The translations under genes and the position numbers were made by a program. A DNA stretch of 64,000 nt from NCBI RefSeq assembly GCF_001315105.1, contig NZ_BAZR01000030.1:1-64000 (forward strand), given 5' to 3'. Shown piece by piece: positions 1 to 7,993 of the stretch. Within the stretch, counting starts at the first letter, position 1, and each line of letters starts with the position of its first letter. Source of the stretch: Paenibacillus sp. JCM 10914 (lineage in GTDB: Bacteria > Bacillota > Bacilli > Paenibacillales > Paenibacillaceae). Under the pieces are notes generated by a model, which saw only the letters and a list, made by a program, of their open reading frames with translations, did no database searches and had not been told where the DNA came from.

Positions 1-514
1 AACGGTCGATACGGAGCGTGCAAACGCTGCGGTTCAGCGCTGGTATGGCGAATACAGCTACCAGCTGACGTGTATGTCGTGAAGAAAGGGACGGATGTCG
101 CCGGATATGGGCGAAGTCACCGCCTCGATGAGAAAGCACCGATATTTCTGAAGACCGGCTACATCATTGTCAACTTCAACATCGAGACGATCCGCGACGG
201 GAATACAGCCAGGCCGCATCTGCAATATATCCATGGCCCGCTGATGAACCAGTGGCAGCTGGAAGGGTTCAATCGCTCCTACACCGACCATACGGGAATG
301 GCTTTGCGTTGCAAGACGGGGATGTGCTGTTCTACCATGGCGACCAGTCGAGCAGAGGAGATTTCAGCTCACGAGTGCCGCACTAGCGGATGAGTGGAAA
401 GCGCGATACAACGGATGGACGTCGGTTATCTCGAGCCCCCTAAGCCTCGTTGGAACAAATATCAGAACCAGCGGATTCACTCTCGGCTCGCACTCGCACG
501 GTATCTACCAATGA
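1..514 (+). pseudogene. Frameshifted fragment of an unrecognised protein, 5' end outside window
   Basis: Four overlapping frames join into one sensible protein of about 170 residues. Frame 2 reads from base 2 (…RWYGEYSYQL), frame 1 from about base 68 (DVYVVKKGTDVAGYG…), frame 3 from base 294 (GNGFALQDGDVLFYHGDQ), and frame 2 again from base 380 to the TGA at 512-514. Each join needs one extra base: a G near 67 (CTGACG), near 294-296 (ACGGGAA) and near 380 (CCGCA). The family is not recognised. The aromatic and glycine-rich text and the VLFYHG segment recall repeated surface proteins of Paenibacillus, but that is only an impression. The identical error type at all three joins argues for sequencing error rather than decay. 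Confidence 0.5.
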
Positions 515-640
515 TGTGATCGCTGTCCACTAAAGAGAGGGGCTTTTCAGCAGGGGACACTTCAGATTGCATCCATTCAGGTCGAAGTAACCTAGAATCA
601 ACCTCACAAACCGCAAGCTAGCACATCACATTGGGGCGGG

Positions 641-775
641 TGAGATAAATGCCTGCTAAAGTGCATCTTTTTAGTCTGGATCACACTGCAAATGAGGAAA
701 TGCCTGCTAAAGTGCATCTTTTTAGTCAGGATCACGCTCCAAATGAGGAAATACCTGCTAAAATGCATCTTTTTC
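641..775. repeat. Tandem repeat, 51-base period, about 2.6 copies
   Basis: The core CCTGCTAAAGTGCATCTTTT recurs at 652, 703 and 754 (last copy with two changes), followed by TAGTC.GGATCAC and AAATGAGGAAAT. The period is exactly 51, a multiple of three, so frames through it stay open on both strands and give repeat peptides. The last unit diverges after TGCATCTTTTTC. Sequences of this kind seem to be scattered in Paenibacillus intergenic regions (from memory, not checked). Confidence 0.8.
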
Positions 776-820
776 CAAGGAAAAAGCTCCAATTGGACCG
801 TTTCTCTTGAAAAAGATGCA
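764..820. repeat. Inverted repeat fused to the last tandem unit
   Basis: TGCATCTTTTTC-c-AAG at 764-779 is complementary to CTTGAAAAAGATGCA at 806-820, giving a 15-bp stem with one bulge and a loop of about 26 bases. The left arm is the core of the third 51-base unit, so the tandem array ends in an inverted copy of its own core. Confidence 0.75.
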
Positions 821-1266
821 CAATCGCAGGAATTTGTGGAAATGCGCAAGTTTAGCGTAGGAAAAGCTGAATTTTTGCAGCTTTTGGCTATTCGCCTTCA
901 ACTGATTCGTCGACTTGGCGATACCCGAAATGCCCGAAGGACCATCACGGTTATCGCCTAAGCCAATATGCTGCCTGGCTTCCCGGTAGAGAAGGGGCGA
1001 GGAAGCGTTCAGACCGATCTGAGTTTCCGGCATGAGATGAGAACATATCGGCAGCGGCTGTCATAGGCGAGGTCGCCACGGCTGACACCGCGATGAAGCG
1101 CTCCACCCCAACCCGCACCAGAAGAGCAAGCGGCTGTGATCCACAAACTAGGGGTCATAAACAGCAACTACACACGCATAAGATGATAATGGGGAAAGTA
1201 AGGCAATAATGGGAGAGCGAGGATGATCCGGGCTAGAGCCAACCTTGGATAAGGGGGCTGGATGCC

Positions 1267-1347
1267 ATGACGATTGATCAGCTGATTGCTTTGCTGGCAC
1301 TTATTGTTATGATCATTGGACTTGCGGTGAATAAGAAGCAGTCCTAA
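1267..1347 (+). CDS. Putative holin-like small membrane toxin, 26 residues
   Basis: A 26-residue frame, MTIDQLIALLALIV… ending VNKKQS, preceded by AAGGGGG about 13 bases upstream. It consists of a short polar N-terminus, one hydrophobic helix (residues about 6-21) and a positively charged tail, the layout of the putative holin-like/TxpA-Fst class of type I toxins found in Bacillota. A strong terminator follows within 15 bases, also typical. In that class a cis-antisense RNA silences the toxin; a weak reverse-strand promoter (TTGCAA, 18 bases, TATATG) can be drawn at 1459-1430 but overlaps the tagO promoter, so it is speculative. It could also be a harmless small membrane peptide. Confidence 0.55.
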   Translation: MTIDQLIALLALIVMIIGLAVNKKQS

Positions 1348-1361
1348 CGCAAGTCCGACCA

Positions 1362-1409
1362 GACTGCCGTTACGTAGAGGGATCTACGATGCGGCGGTCT
1401 TTTTTTATT
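1362..1409 (+). terminator. Rho-independent terminator after the small peptide gene
   Basis: GACTGCCG (1362-1369) pairs with CGGCGGTC (1392-1399), with an inner ACGTAG/CTACG stem, followed by TTTTTTTATTTT. Confidence 0.85.
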
Positions 1410-1417
1410 TTGCTAGG

Positions 1418-1446
1418 TTGATAGGATCCCATATAAGTCATATACT
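1418..1446 (+). promoter_or_regulatory. Sigma-A promoter of tagO
   Basis: TTGATA (1418-1423) and TATACT (1441-1446) are separated by 17 bases; each is one base off consensus. The tagO start lies 48 bases downstream. Confidence 0.7.
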
Positions 1447-1494
1447 TAGATTATTGCAATGTTCTCCATTATTCATCATTTATTGGGAGGTACC

Positions 1495-2460
1495 ATGCTC
1501 TATTTCGCAGCGTTTGTCATATCCTTGGTGCTGGTTGTTGTGCTAATTCCACCGTTTCGAAAGCTTGCGATCAAGCTTGATTTTGTGGACAAGCCAAGAC
1601 CAGACAGCGAGCGGAAGATACACCGCGAGCCGATACCGCTAACAGCAGGTATTGCCATATTCATCGGATTTTTCATCACATATTTCGCATTAACCGGTAC
1701 GATCTCCAGAGAAGCTATTGGAATATTTATCGGCAGTGTGCTTATCCTTGGTATCGGGCTTGTAGACGATTGGTACAAATCCCAGGGCAAGGAGCTGGCG
1801 TCCCTGCCTAAATTGATCGTCCAGGTATGCGCGGCTGTTGTCGTGTACAGTTACGGTATTGCTTTTGAAGGGTTTAACAACCCATTCACTGGGCAATATA
1901 TCAATCTGCCGGAATGGTTGCAATTGATCTTAACGATCATGTGGATATTCGGCGTCACTACGGTTATTAATTTCTCGGATGGGATCGATGGTTTGGCAGG
2001 CGGACTTTCCGCGATCTCCGGAGGAACGCTGTTCGTGGTGGCGATCACGCTCGGCAGAGGAGAGTCGGCTCTGCTCGCTGTCGTACTTGTGGGCGCTGCA
2101 CTCGGATATTTGAAATACAACAAGCCGCCGGCCAGAGTCTTTATGGGCGACGCGGGAGCAACCTTTCTCGGTTTTATCCTCGGGATTATTGCACTCGATG
2201 GTGCTTTTAAAGGGGCAACGCTCGCTTCCTTGTTCGTACCGATCTTTGCGCTGGGTGTACCGATATTCGATAACATTATTGTCGTCATTCGCCGAATACT
2301 GCAATCGAAGCCGATCTATCAGGCCGATGCATCCCAGGCCCATTACCGTTTACTCGCAACAGGGTTAAACCAGAAGCAAACGCTGGTGTTCCTGTGCCTG
2401 CTCAATCTGTGCTTTGGTCTTGCGGCGATCATTCTTGCGATGAACGGAAGCGGAGTTTAA
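1495..2460 (+). CDS. tagO: Undecaprenyl-phosphate N-acetylglucosaminyl-1-phosphate transferase (TagO/WecA family)
   Basis: A polytopic membrane enzyme of the MraY/WecA family that transfers GlcNAc-1-phosphate to undecaprenyl phosphate, the first step of wall teichoic acid or other secondary wall polymers. The 321-residue product shows the family signatures in order: LDFVDKPRPDSERKIH (residues about 27-42), the magnesium-binding GLVDDW, NFSDGIDGLAGG, and the MGDAGATFLGF loop, with about ten membrane segments. A longer frame begins at 1459, but the GGGAGG site four bases before the ATG at 1495 and the start MLYFAAFV favour 1495. It stands alone between two terminators with its own promoter. Confidence 0.93.
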   Translation: MLYFAAFVISLVLVVVLIPPFRKLAIKLDFVDKPRPDSERKIHREPIPLTAGIAIFIGFFITYFALTGTISREAIGIFIGSVLILGIGLVDDWYKSQGKELASLPKLIVQVCAAVVVYSYGIAFEGFNNPFTGQYINLPEWLQLILTIMWIFGVTTVINFSDGIDGLAGGLSAISGGTLFVVAITLGRGESALLAVVLVGAALGYLKYNKPPARVFMGDAGATFLGFILGIIALDGAFKGATLASLFVPIFALGVPIFDNIIVVIRRILQSKPIYQADASQAHYRLLATGLNQKQTLVFLCLLNLCFGLAAIILAMNGSGV

Positions 2461-2518
2461 TACACGGATAAGCGTGCTTTATACAGGCAGGTGTAGTATA
2501 GTGCAGTATACGTTCAAG

Positions 2519-2560
2519 AATCTCGTTTCCAAATGGATGTTTGGCAGCGAGATTTTTTTT
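2519..2560 (+). terminator. Terminator after tagO
   Basis: AATCTCG (2519-2525) pairs with CGAGATT (2548-2554), with an inner CCAAA/TTTGG stem, followed by eight T. Confidence 0.85.
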
Positions 2561-2603
2561 GTAGGAAGGGTAATAAAGAAGATAAGAAGGAGGGTTTGGG
2601 GAA

Positions 2604-3461
2604 ATGACCAACTTGTCGGGGAAGATCATCATCGTAACGGGAGCCAACTCCGGTATGGGGCTGGCTACAACGGTGGAATTGGCTAAGATGGGGGCCCGTG
2701 TTGTCATGGCTTGCCGCAGTCAATCCAGAGGGCAAGAAGCATTCGAACGTGCGAAACAGGAGAGCGGAAGTACGCTCATAGAATTAATGCAGCTGGACCT
2801 GGGTTCTTTTGATAAGATCAGAGCCTTTGCGTCAGCGTTTAAAGATAAATACGATCAACTTGATGTTCTTGTGAACAACGCCGGGGTGGTTACGATCAAG
2901 CGCGAGACGACGACCGATGGGTATGAGGCGATGATTGGAGTTAATCATTTGGGGCATTTCCTGCTTACGAATGAGCTGCTTGAGCCTTTGAAGCGGGCGA
3001 AGCAAGGGCGTGTTGTGAATGTATCTTCCGGTGCTCATAAGGCAGGCAGTATTCACTGGGACGATCCGAATCTGAGCAAAGGCTTCAACGTAGTCAAAGG
3101 GTATGCGCAGTCCAAGCTCGCCAACATTCTGTTTACGAAGGAGCTGTCGCGTCGTCTGCAACCTACCAGGGTTACGGTTAACGCCTGCCATCCTGGAGCG
3201 GTCAGTACCAGCATTGGTGTGGATCGGGATACGGGATTCGGCAAAGCCGTGCATAAGATGCTGCGTCCGTTCTTCCTGACCCCGCTGGAGGGTGCACGTA
3301 CAGCGATTTACTTGGCATCAAGCCCGGAGGTTGAGCATGTAACAGGGGAATATTATATTAAAATGAAGCCAGCCAAAACAACGGATAAAGCAAAAGACCC
3401 GAAACTGGCAGCGCGTCTGTGGGAATGGAGCGACCAGCAGGTGGGTAGCGGTGGAGCATAA
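2604..3461 (+). CDS. Short-chain dehydrogenase/reductase, retinol-dehydrogenase-like
   Basis: An NAD(P)-dependent oxidoreductase of the classical SDR superfamily, 285 residues and cytosolic. Visible are the Rossmann motif TGANSGMG (residues 12-19), NNAG near 91, the serine in NVSS, and the catalytic YAQSK with Tyr near 167. The arrangement HPGAVST after the active site is typical of the RDH/WWOX-like branch acting on lipophilic alcohols or ketones; the substrate cannot be told. The start at ATG 2604 has an AAGGAGGG site. It is monocistronic and ends at a strong hairpin shared with the convergent murQ. Confidence 0.9.
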   Translation: MTNLSGKIIIVTGANSGMGLATTVELAKMGARVVMACRSQSRGQEAFERAKQESGSTLIELMQLDLGSFDKIRAFASAFKDKYDQLDVLVNNAGVVTIKRETTTDGYEAMIGVNHLGHFLLTNELLEPLKRAKQGRVVNVSSGAHKAGSIHWDDPNLSKGFNVVKGYAQSKLANILFTKELSRRLQPTRVTVNACHPGAVSTSIGVDRDTGFGKAVHKMLRPFFLTPLEGARTAIYLASSPEVEHVTGEYYIKMKPAKTTDKAKDPKLAARLWEWSDQQVGSGGA

Positions 3462-3490
3462 TGGGAAGCCGCCCCGTGTCGTACAATTAT

Positions 3491-3535
3491 AGAAGGGATA
3501 TCGCCCAGATATGCAATCTGAGCGATATCCCTTCT
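3491..3535. terminator. Bidirectional terminator between the SDR gene and murQ
   Basis: AGAAGGGATATCGC (3491-3504) and GCGATATCCCTTCT (3522-3535) form a perfect 14-bp stem, extended by CAGAT/ATCTG inside. It lies between two convergent genes. Confidence 0.85.
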
Positions 3536-3554
3536 GTTGTTCTTCGTGGTCTCA

Positions 3555-4466
3555 CTATTGTGGCGTTTTTAAATCGATAGCGCTGCGAACGAACCCGCTA
3601 GTACCCTGGAGCAGAGCGGCTGCTTCCTCGGCACTGACGCTCGCGAGCAGCATCACGATGGCGGTTTTGACGTGGGCACCAGATTCGTGATAGGCCTCTT
3701 CAATCGCATCGTCATCAGCTCCAGTAGCCAGCTTAATTATACGCTTGGCCCGGTATACCAGTTTATTGTTGGATGGATTCAAGTCGACCATCAGGTTCTT
3801 GTATACTTTTCCGATGCGTATCATCGCGGTCGTTGTCAGCATATTCAGAATCAATTTCTGCGAAGTACCTGCCTTCATGCGGGTAGAGCCCATAATGACC
3901 TCAGGTCCGACGACGGCTTCAATGACAAACAAAGCGTATTCATGCATGGGAGATTCATAATTGTTACATAGCCCAATAACGATGGCACCTTGCGCTTTGG
4001 CGCGTCTCATGGCTCCGAGCACGTAAGGCGTACGTCCGCTAGCTGCAATGCCGATGACAACATCCTGATCGGTAATGCCGTGGCTGATGATATCCTGTTC
4101 ACCAAGCTCTTCACTATCTTCAGCGCCTTCAATCGCTTCCTTCACGGCTTTGAAACCACCGGCGATTAATCCTTGTACCATGGAAGGGTCTGTTCCATAA
4201 GTGGGAGGGCATTCCGATGCGTCAAGAATTCCGATTCGGCCGCTCGTTCCGGCTCCGATGTAGAAGAGACGACCGCCCTTCTGAAAGGCTTCCACGACAT
4301 GATCGGCCGCTCTGGCGATCACCGGAATAAGTTCGCGGATCGCATCGGCAATTAAATGATCTTCAGAATTAATCAAAGTCATAATCTGTTCCGAGTTCAA
4401 TTGGTCAATATTTTGGGTATTGTCATGAGGCTGTTCCGTTGTCAATTGACTTAGAATGTTGGTCAT
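3555..4466 (-). CDS. murQ: N-acetylmuramic acid 6-phosphate etherase
   Basis: Cleaves the lactyl ether of MurNAc-6-phosphate to GlcNAc-6-phosphate and D-lactate, the committing step of murein-sugar catabolism. The 303-residue SIS-domain protein carries the family block GAGTSGRIGILDASECPPTY, then EGAEDSEE and GSTRMKAGTSQK, and ends in the usual helical domain. An upstream in-frame ATG at 4508 exists, but AAAGGAG precedes the ATG at 4466, giving MTNILSQLTTEQ, which matches MurQ N-termini. The sugar kinase gene lies 57 bases upstream on the same strand, so the pair forms a short operon divergent from the RpiR operon. Its D-lactate product may be used by the GlcD/GlcF-like pair at 14140-17019. 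Confidence 0.95.
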   Translation of the reverse strand: MTNILSQLTTEQPHDNTQNIDQLNSEQIMTLINSEDHLIADAIRELIPVIARAADHVVEAFQKGGRLFYIGAGTSGRIGILDASECPPTYGTDPSMVQGLIAGGFKAVKEAIEGAEDSEELGEQDIISHGITDQDVVIGIAASGRTPYVLGAMRRAKAQGAIVIGLCNNYESPMHEYALFVIEAVVGPEVIMGSTRMKAGTSQKLILNMLTTTAMIRIGKVYKNLMVDLNPSNNKLVYRAKRIIKLATGADDDAIEEAYHESGAHVKTAIVMLLASVSAEEAAALLQGTSGFVRSAIDLKTPQ

Positions 4467-4523
4467 GTGACAGGTCTCCTTTTTTGGCCTTGAAATATGG
4501 ATGGGCACCGAGGTATGTAAGTT

Positions 4524-5480
4524 CTATAGCGAGTCAGAGACTCCGTCTGTAAAAAGCTTGCAGGCTAACAAAGCTGCGCCATGAGATGGTGTTCGTTCCG
4601 AATTCCGATCGGGAAATTGGAGAGACGGATAACGCGATGTCATGGTCCGGCGATACTGATCGCGAAATACACGCGAGTGCTTGAAAATAGAACCGACACA
4701 GACGACTTCTCCCATTGGAAACTCGGGGTGTTGTTTGATGAGAGCGTCTGTTGTGTTGGCGAGTTCCGTAGCCTGCTGCTCCATGATATGAATCGCTGCT
4801 GAATCTCCGGCTTCCGCTGCTTCAATGCAACAGCGGGCGAAAGAGGCGATATGCTGTTTCGTTATCGATGGTTGGTAAATAAACGATTTAAGATCGGGAA
4901 TAACCTGGACAGGGTAAGCGGCAAGGATAAGCTTCGTCAGTAAGGTTGGAGGAATAATGCCCTCATGGCTTTTAATTACGGTTTGCAGGGTTTGTAAACC
5001 GATCCGGTAACCACTGCCCTCATCTCCGAGAATGTGTCCCCAGCCTCCAACGCGGTGGATATCCCCTGACTTGGTAATACCATAAGTGTTGGAACCGGTT
5101 CCCGAAATGACCAGCATGCCGTGTTGTCGCTCCATGGCAGCCATCAACGAGATTTCGGCTTCGGAACGCATGTATATGGGGATACGAAGTTGACGTGTAT
5201 TAAAGTAGGATTGGAGTGACTGCTGTACCTGCAAGCGTTCTTTCACCGAGCTTATACCTGACATCCCTAGACATATAGATGAACATATATATGACTTATT
5301 AGTAAGAGGCGCGATAATTTGATCCACAATATAGTGCAGTTCCTCCAACGCAGTATCCAAAGTCACGATGTAAGGATTAGTGGGCCCGCCTGCATATCGG
5401 GATAATATGTCTCCGTTTCCAAAGATAGCGGTTGCCTCAGTCTTGGTACCGCCGCCATCAACACCGATAAAAATCTCCAT
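4524..5480 (-). CDS. murK: N-acetylglucosamine/N-acetylmuramic acid kinase (BadF/BcrA ATPase family)
   Basis: An ATP-dependent amino-sugar kinase of the ASKHA fold, 318 residues. The phosphate-1 loop GVDGGGTKTEA is at residues 6-16, followed by GMSGISS, the ISGTGSNTYGI phosphate-2 region and GGWGHILGDEGSGYRIG. Family members phosphorylate GlcNAc and, in MurK, also MurNAc at O-6. Cotranscription with murQ makes MurNAc the likely substrate here, feeding MurQ directly, while GlcNAc from NamZ cleavage could be phosphorylated as well. The start at ATG 5480 follows a weak site (GAAGTGG). The promoter with an embedded palindrome lies at 5555-5583. Assignment as MurK rather than NagK is by context. 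Confidence 0.85.
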   Translation of the reverse strand: MEIFIGVDGGGTKTEATAIFGNGDILSRYAGGPTNPYIVTLDTALEELHYIVDQIIAPLTNKSYICSSICLGMSGISSVKERLQVQQSLQSYFNTRQLRIPIYMRSEAEISLMAAMERQHGMLVISGTGSNTYGITKSGDIHRVGGWGHILGDEGSGYRIGLQTLQTVIKSHEGIIPPTLLTKLILAAYPVQVIPDLKSFIYQPSITKQHIASFARCCIEAAEAGDSAAIHIMEQQATELANTTDALIKQHPEFPMGEVVCVGSIFKHSRVFRDQYRRTMTSRYPSLQFPDRNSERTPSHGAALLACKLFTDGVSDSL

Positions 5481-5554
5481 ATTGAACCACTTCGCTTTCT
5501 ATAATCAGTATAGGAGAAAAAAGAGCGCTTGTAAAATAAAATTTTAAATCATTA

Positions 5555-5583
5555 ATTATGTATTGAAATATAATTTCATACAA
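5555..5583 (-). promoter_or_regulatory. Promoter of murK-murQ with embedded palindromic operator
   Basis: On the minus strand TTGTAT (5583-5578) and CATAAT (5560-5555) are 17 bases apart. The spacer holds the perfect inverted repeat TGAAAT-ATA-ATTTCA (plus-strand 5564-5578). Palindromes of this form are typical RpiR-family operators, so binding by the divergently encoded regulator would block this promoter. Confidence 0.6.
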
Positions 5584-5610
5584 TTTATAATAAATTCAAT
5601 CCACTGATAG

Positions 5611-5624
5611 TGAAAGCGATACCA
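5611..5624. promoter_or_regulatory. Candidate catabolite-responsive element (cre)
   Basis: TGAAAGCGATACCA fits the CcpA core TGNAANCG followed by an A/T position and C near the end. It lies between the two divergent promoters, upstream of the -10 of the RpiR operon. Confidence 0.45.
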
Positions 5625-5650
5625 GTCATGCTTTCCTTCAAGATATGTAA

Positions 5651-5656
5651 TATAAT
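5651..5656 (+). promoter_or_regulatory. -10 element of the RpiR operon
   Basis: A perfect TATAAT 57 bases before the regulator start. No good -35 is visible 16-18 bases upstream, which suggests dependence on an activator or a weak promoter. Confidence 0.45.
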
Positions 5657-5707
5657 ATAACATCAAAGTTAAAATTCAGGAGGATTATGATTAAAGGGGG
5701 GCAAGAA

Positions 5708-6544
5708 ATGAACGGCGGATTAGTACGACTGCGTGAGGTATACGATTCATTAAATCCGTCCGAACGCAAGGTTGCAGCTTTTATTTTGCAGGAGCCGGCA
5801 GAGATGATACATATGTCGGTCGCAGATCTTGCAGTCCGTAGCGGCTCCAGTCAGGCTGCCATCGTGCGTCTGTGCAAGACCATGGGCTTCAAGGGCTACC
5901 AGGATCTGAAGTTGAAGGTGGCGGGAGATTTGCAGGAGCCATTGACTACGGGGTATCAAGACATTCGGCCCAATGACAGCATATCAGCCATTATTCAGAA
6001 CGTCTCGAACAATAACATTCAATCGATTCGGGATACGATGAAGATCATGGAAGAAGGGAAGGTGGAAGAGGCCGTTCTGGCTCTCGATCAATCTAAGCGA
6101 ATCTTCATGTTTGGCGTAGGGGCATCGAACCTGATCGGTATGGACGCCCAGCAGAAGTTCTTGCGGATTAATAAAGTGTGTATATCCTTTCCCGATCCAC
6201 ATGTGCAGCTAACCTCGGCGGTGCTGCTGACTCCTGACGATACGGCCGTGTGCATCTCTTACTCCGGAGAGACGGATGAAGTGATTCGTGCAGCGGCGAT
6301 AGCGAAGGAGAAAGGATGCAAGACCATCGGTATTACCAAATACGGAGATTCGACCTTGAGCCGCTCAGTGGATATTCCGCTATATACCTCATCGACCGAG
6401 AATGAGATCCGTAGCGGTGCGATGTCATCCCGTATTACACAGCTTAATCTTATCGATATTTTATATCTTGGTGTGGCCAGCAGGAATTATGAGAACTCCG
6501 TTAGGTATCTCGATGAGAGCAGGCAGGCAATCAAGCGATTGTAG
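5708..6544 (+). CDS. murR: RpiR-family transcriptional regulator of murein-sugar genes (MurR-like)
   Basis: A 278-residue regulator with an N-terminal RpiR helix-turn-helix (LNPSERKVAAFIL…SVADLAVRSGSSQAAIVRLCK) and a C-terminal SIS sugar-phosphate-binding domain (FGVGASNLIGMD… SYSGETDEV). MurR proteins respond to MurNAc-6-phosphate or related metabolites, and the divergent murK-murQ pair supports this assignment. Two starts are possible: ATG 5687 with an AGGAGG only three bases away, or ATG 5708 with AAAGGGGGG six bases away. I chose 5708 because its spacing is better and MNGGLVRLREVYD is a usual N-terminus. It is the first gene of an operon running to about 17019. Confidence 0.88.
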   Translation: MNGGLVRLREVYDSLNPSERKVAAFILQEPAEMIHMSVADLAVRSGSSQAAIVRLCKTMGFKGYQDLKLKVAGDLQEPLTTGYQDIRPNDSISAIIQNVSNNNIQSIRDTMKIMEEGKVEEAVLALDQSKRIFMFGVGASNLIGMDAQQKFLRINKVCISFPDPHVQLTSAVLLTPDDTAVCISYSGETDEVIRAAAIAKEKGCKTIGITKYGDSTLSRSVDIPLYTSSTENEIRSGAMSSRITQLNLIDILYLGVASRNYENSVRYLDESRQAIKRL

Positions 6545-6590
6545 TACATTCATGTATCCACAAATATATAAATGATAAGGGGAGTATGAC

Positions 6591-7982
6591 ATGAAGAAAA
6601 GAGCATGGCTTACATTGTTTGCTTCATTAATGCTGGCATTCACCGCAGCTTGCGGAGGTTCAGGTGGCGGTGGAACAGCAGCACCGGATGGCGACGCGAC
6701 TACTCCGGAAGGTGAAGCTAAGCCTAAGAATGATACCGTTGTGGTCTGGACTTATCCGGTTCATGGTAAATATGAAGATGAGTTGAAGGAGCATGTAGCG
6801 GACTTGAAGGAACAATATCCGCACATCACCGTCGAGACAGAGGTACTCACATGGGCAGAAGGTCCGAAGAAGTTCGACGTGGCCTTGAATGCGGGGAATC
6901 CGCCGGATCTGTATTTCCATGCCGTGGACGGAGCTTATGTTGATACAGGCCTAGCGCTAGAGCTCACGCCTTATCTGACCGATGAGATCAAGAATGATTA
7001 TTTGCCAGGTACGCTGGAACTTGGCCAGATCCAAGGCAAGCAATACGGTCTTCCCCTCTATCAATCCCTATGGGCTTGGGGTGGAAATAAGAAGATCCTC
7101 GAGGAAGCCGGCATTGACTGGCAGGCCATTCAAGAGAACGGCTGGACATGGAGTGAGTTCAAGGAGGTTGCCGATATGCTGACAACGAAGCTTCCTAACG
7201 GCAAACAGCGTTATGCACTAGTAACTGATGGTACTTCCCTTGACTTCATCGAGATGCTGACGCGCAGCAATGGGATGCCGGATGTTCTGAATGATAAAGG
7301 CGAGTTCCAATGGAACGATGAGCGTATTCTCGATACGTTGACGTTCGTGTCCGATCTGATGAAGGCAGGTCACATGCCAGCCGAAACTGCAGCGATCCAG
7401 CCTGCTAAACGGATGGATTGGTTCTATGCAGAGGAAGCGGCTATCGTGTCCAAAGCGATTCCTTATTATGATGTGATGCTGCAAAACCGTGCGAAGGACA
7501 TTGATAGCGGAACGGTACAAGGCGAGAAGATCGACTTCGTTCTGCTGCCGGTTCCTCACAATGATGGAGCAGAGCGCAAGACGTCCATGTTCGGCGAAGG
7601 CTATGTAGCGTTCAAGCAGAAGAAGGACAAAGGCGAAGAGCACGCGAAGAATACATTCCTAATCATGGAAGGATTGAGTGGGGCGAAAGCCGGTAATTCC
7701 GCGAACGAACTGGTATTGCCGTTCGTACGTAAATCGCAGGCTGAGCATTTCGAAGGCAAAGGACTTGGCACTGAGCCGACCATCAAGGCAGCCGAAATCT
7801 TTGCGAACTTTAAAGACACGCCTGTTACCTTGAGCCTGGATGCGGAAGCATCGGGCAATCAGAAGAAATTCAAGGAGCAAGTAGTGAAGCCGAACATCCA
7901 GGCATTGTTCTCGGGTGAGAAGACGCCGGAACAGATTGCGCAAGACTTCATAGACAAAGGCAAACAAATCTTAGGACAGTAA
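6591..7982 (+). CDS. ABC importer solute-binding lipoprotein, probably for murein sugars
   Basis: An extracellular sugar-binding protein (family 1, CUT1 class), 463 residues. It has a Lys-rich N-terminus, a hydrophobic core and a lipobox FTAAC with the acylated Cys at 21, then a Gly/Pro-rich linker. The start follows AAGGGGAG. Two permeases and an ATPase follow, and the flanking genes are all for MurNAc metabolism, so the ligand is inferred to be a MurNAc-containing sugar such as MurNAc-GlcNAc. No direct evidence for the ligand is visible. A terminator-like hairpin after the gene (7994-8043) probably raises its expression over the permeases. Confidence 0.88.
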   Translation: MKKRAWLTLFASLMLAFTAACGGSGGGGTAAPDGDATTPEGEAKPKNDTVVVWTYPVHGKYEDELKEHVADLKEQYPHITVETEVLTWAEGPKKFDVALNAGNPPDLYFHAVDGAYVDTGLALELTPYLTDEIKNDYLPGTLELGQIQGKQYGLPLYQSLWAWGGNKKILEEAGIDWQAIQENGWTWSEFKEVADMLTTKLPNGKQRYALVTDGTSLDFIEMLTRSNGMPDVLNDKGEFQWNDERILDTLTFVSDLMKAGHMPAETAAIQPAKRMDWFYAEEAAIVSKAIPYYDVMLQNRAKDIDSGTVQGEKIDFVLLPVPHNDGAERKTSMFGEGYVAFKQKKDKGEEHAKNTFLIMEGLSGAKAGNSANELVLPFVRKSQAEHFEGKGLGTEPTIKAAEIFANFKDTPVTLSLDAEASGNQKKFKEQVVKPNIQALFSGEKTPEQIAQDFIDKGKQILGQ

Positions 7983-7993
7983 TTGAAGTTAAG

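Larger units (their letters stand above)
515..1266. other. Gene-free, repeat-rich interval
   Basis: I see no convincing gene in these 750 bases. The interval holds three tandem 51-base units (641-775), a large hairpin (764-820) and a smaller hairpin with arms AAAAGCTG/CAGCTTTT at 862-869 and 878-885. Open frames on both strands here have no plausible ribosome site, and their translations are products of the repeats. The remainder (about 900-1250) shows no recognisable structure. Confidence 0.5.

Noticed and set aside
641..775. CRISPR array
   Set aside because: The units are contiguous with no unique spacers, and no cas genes are near.
604..1033. Open frames on both strands across the repeat region (81, 89 and 91 codons)
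   Set aside because: They owe their openness to a repeat period divisible by three, have no ribosome site, and overlap each other on opposite strands.
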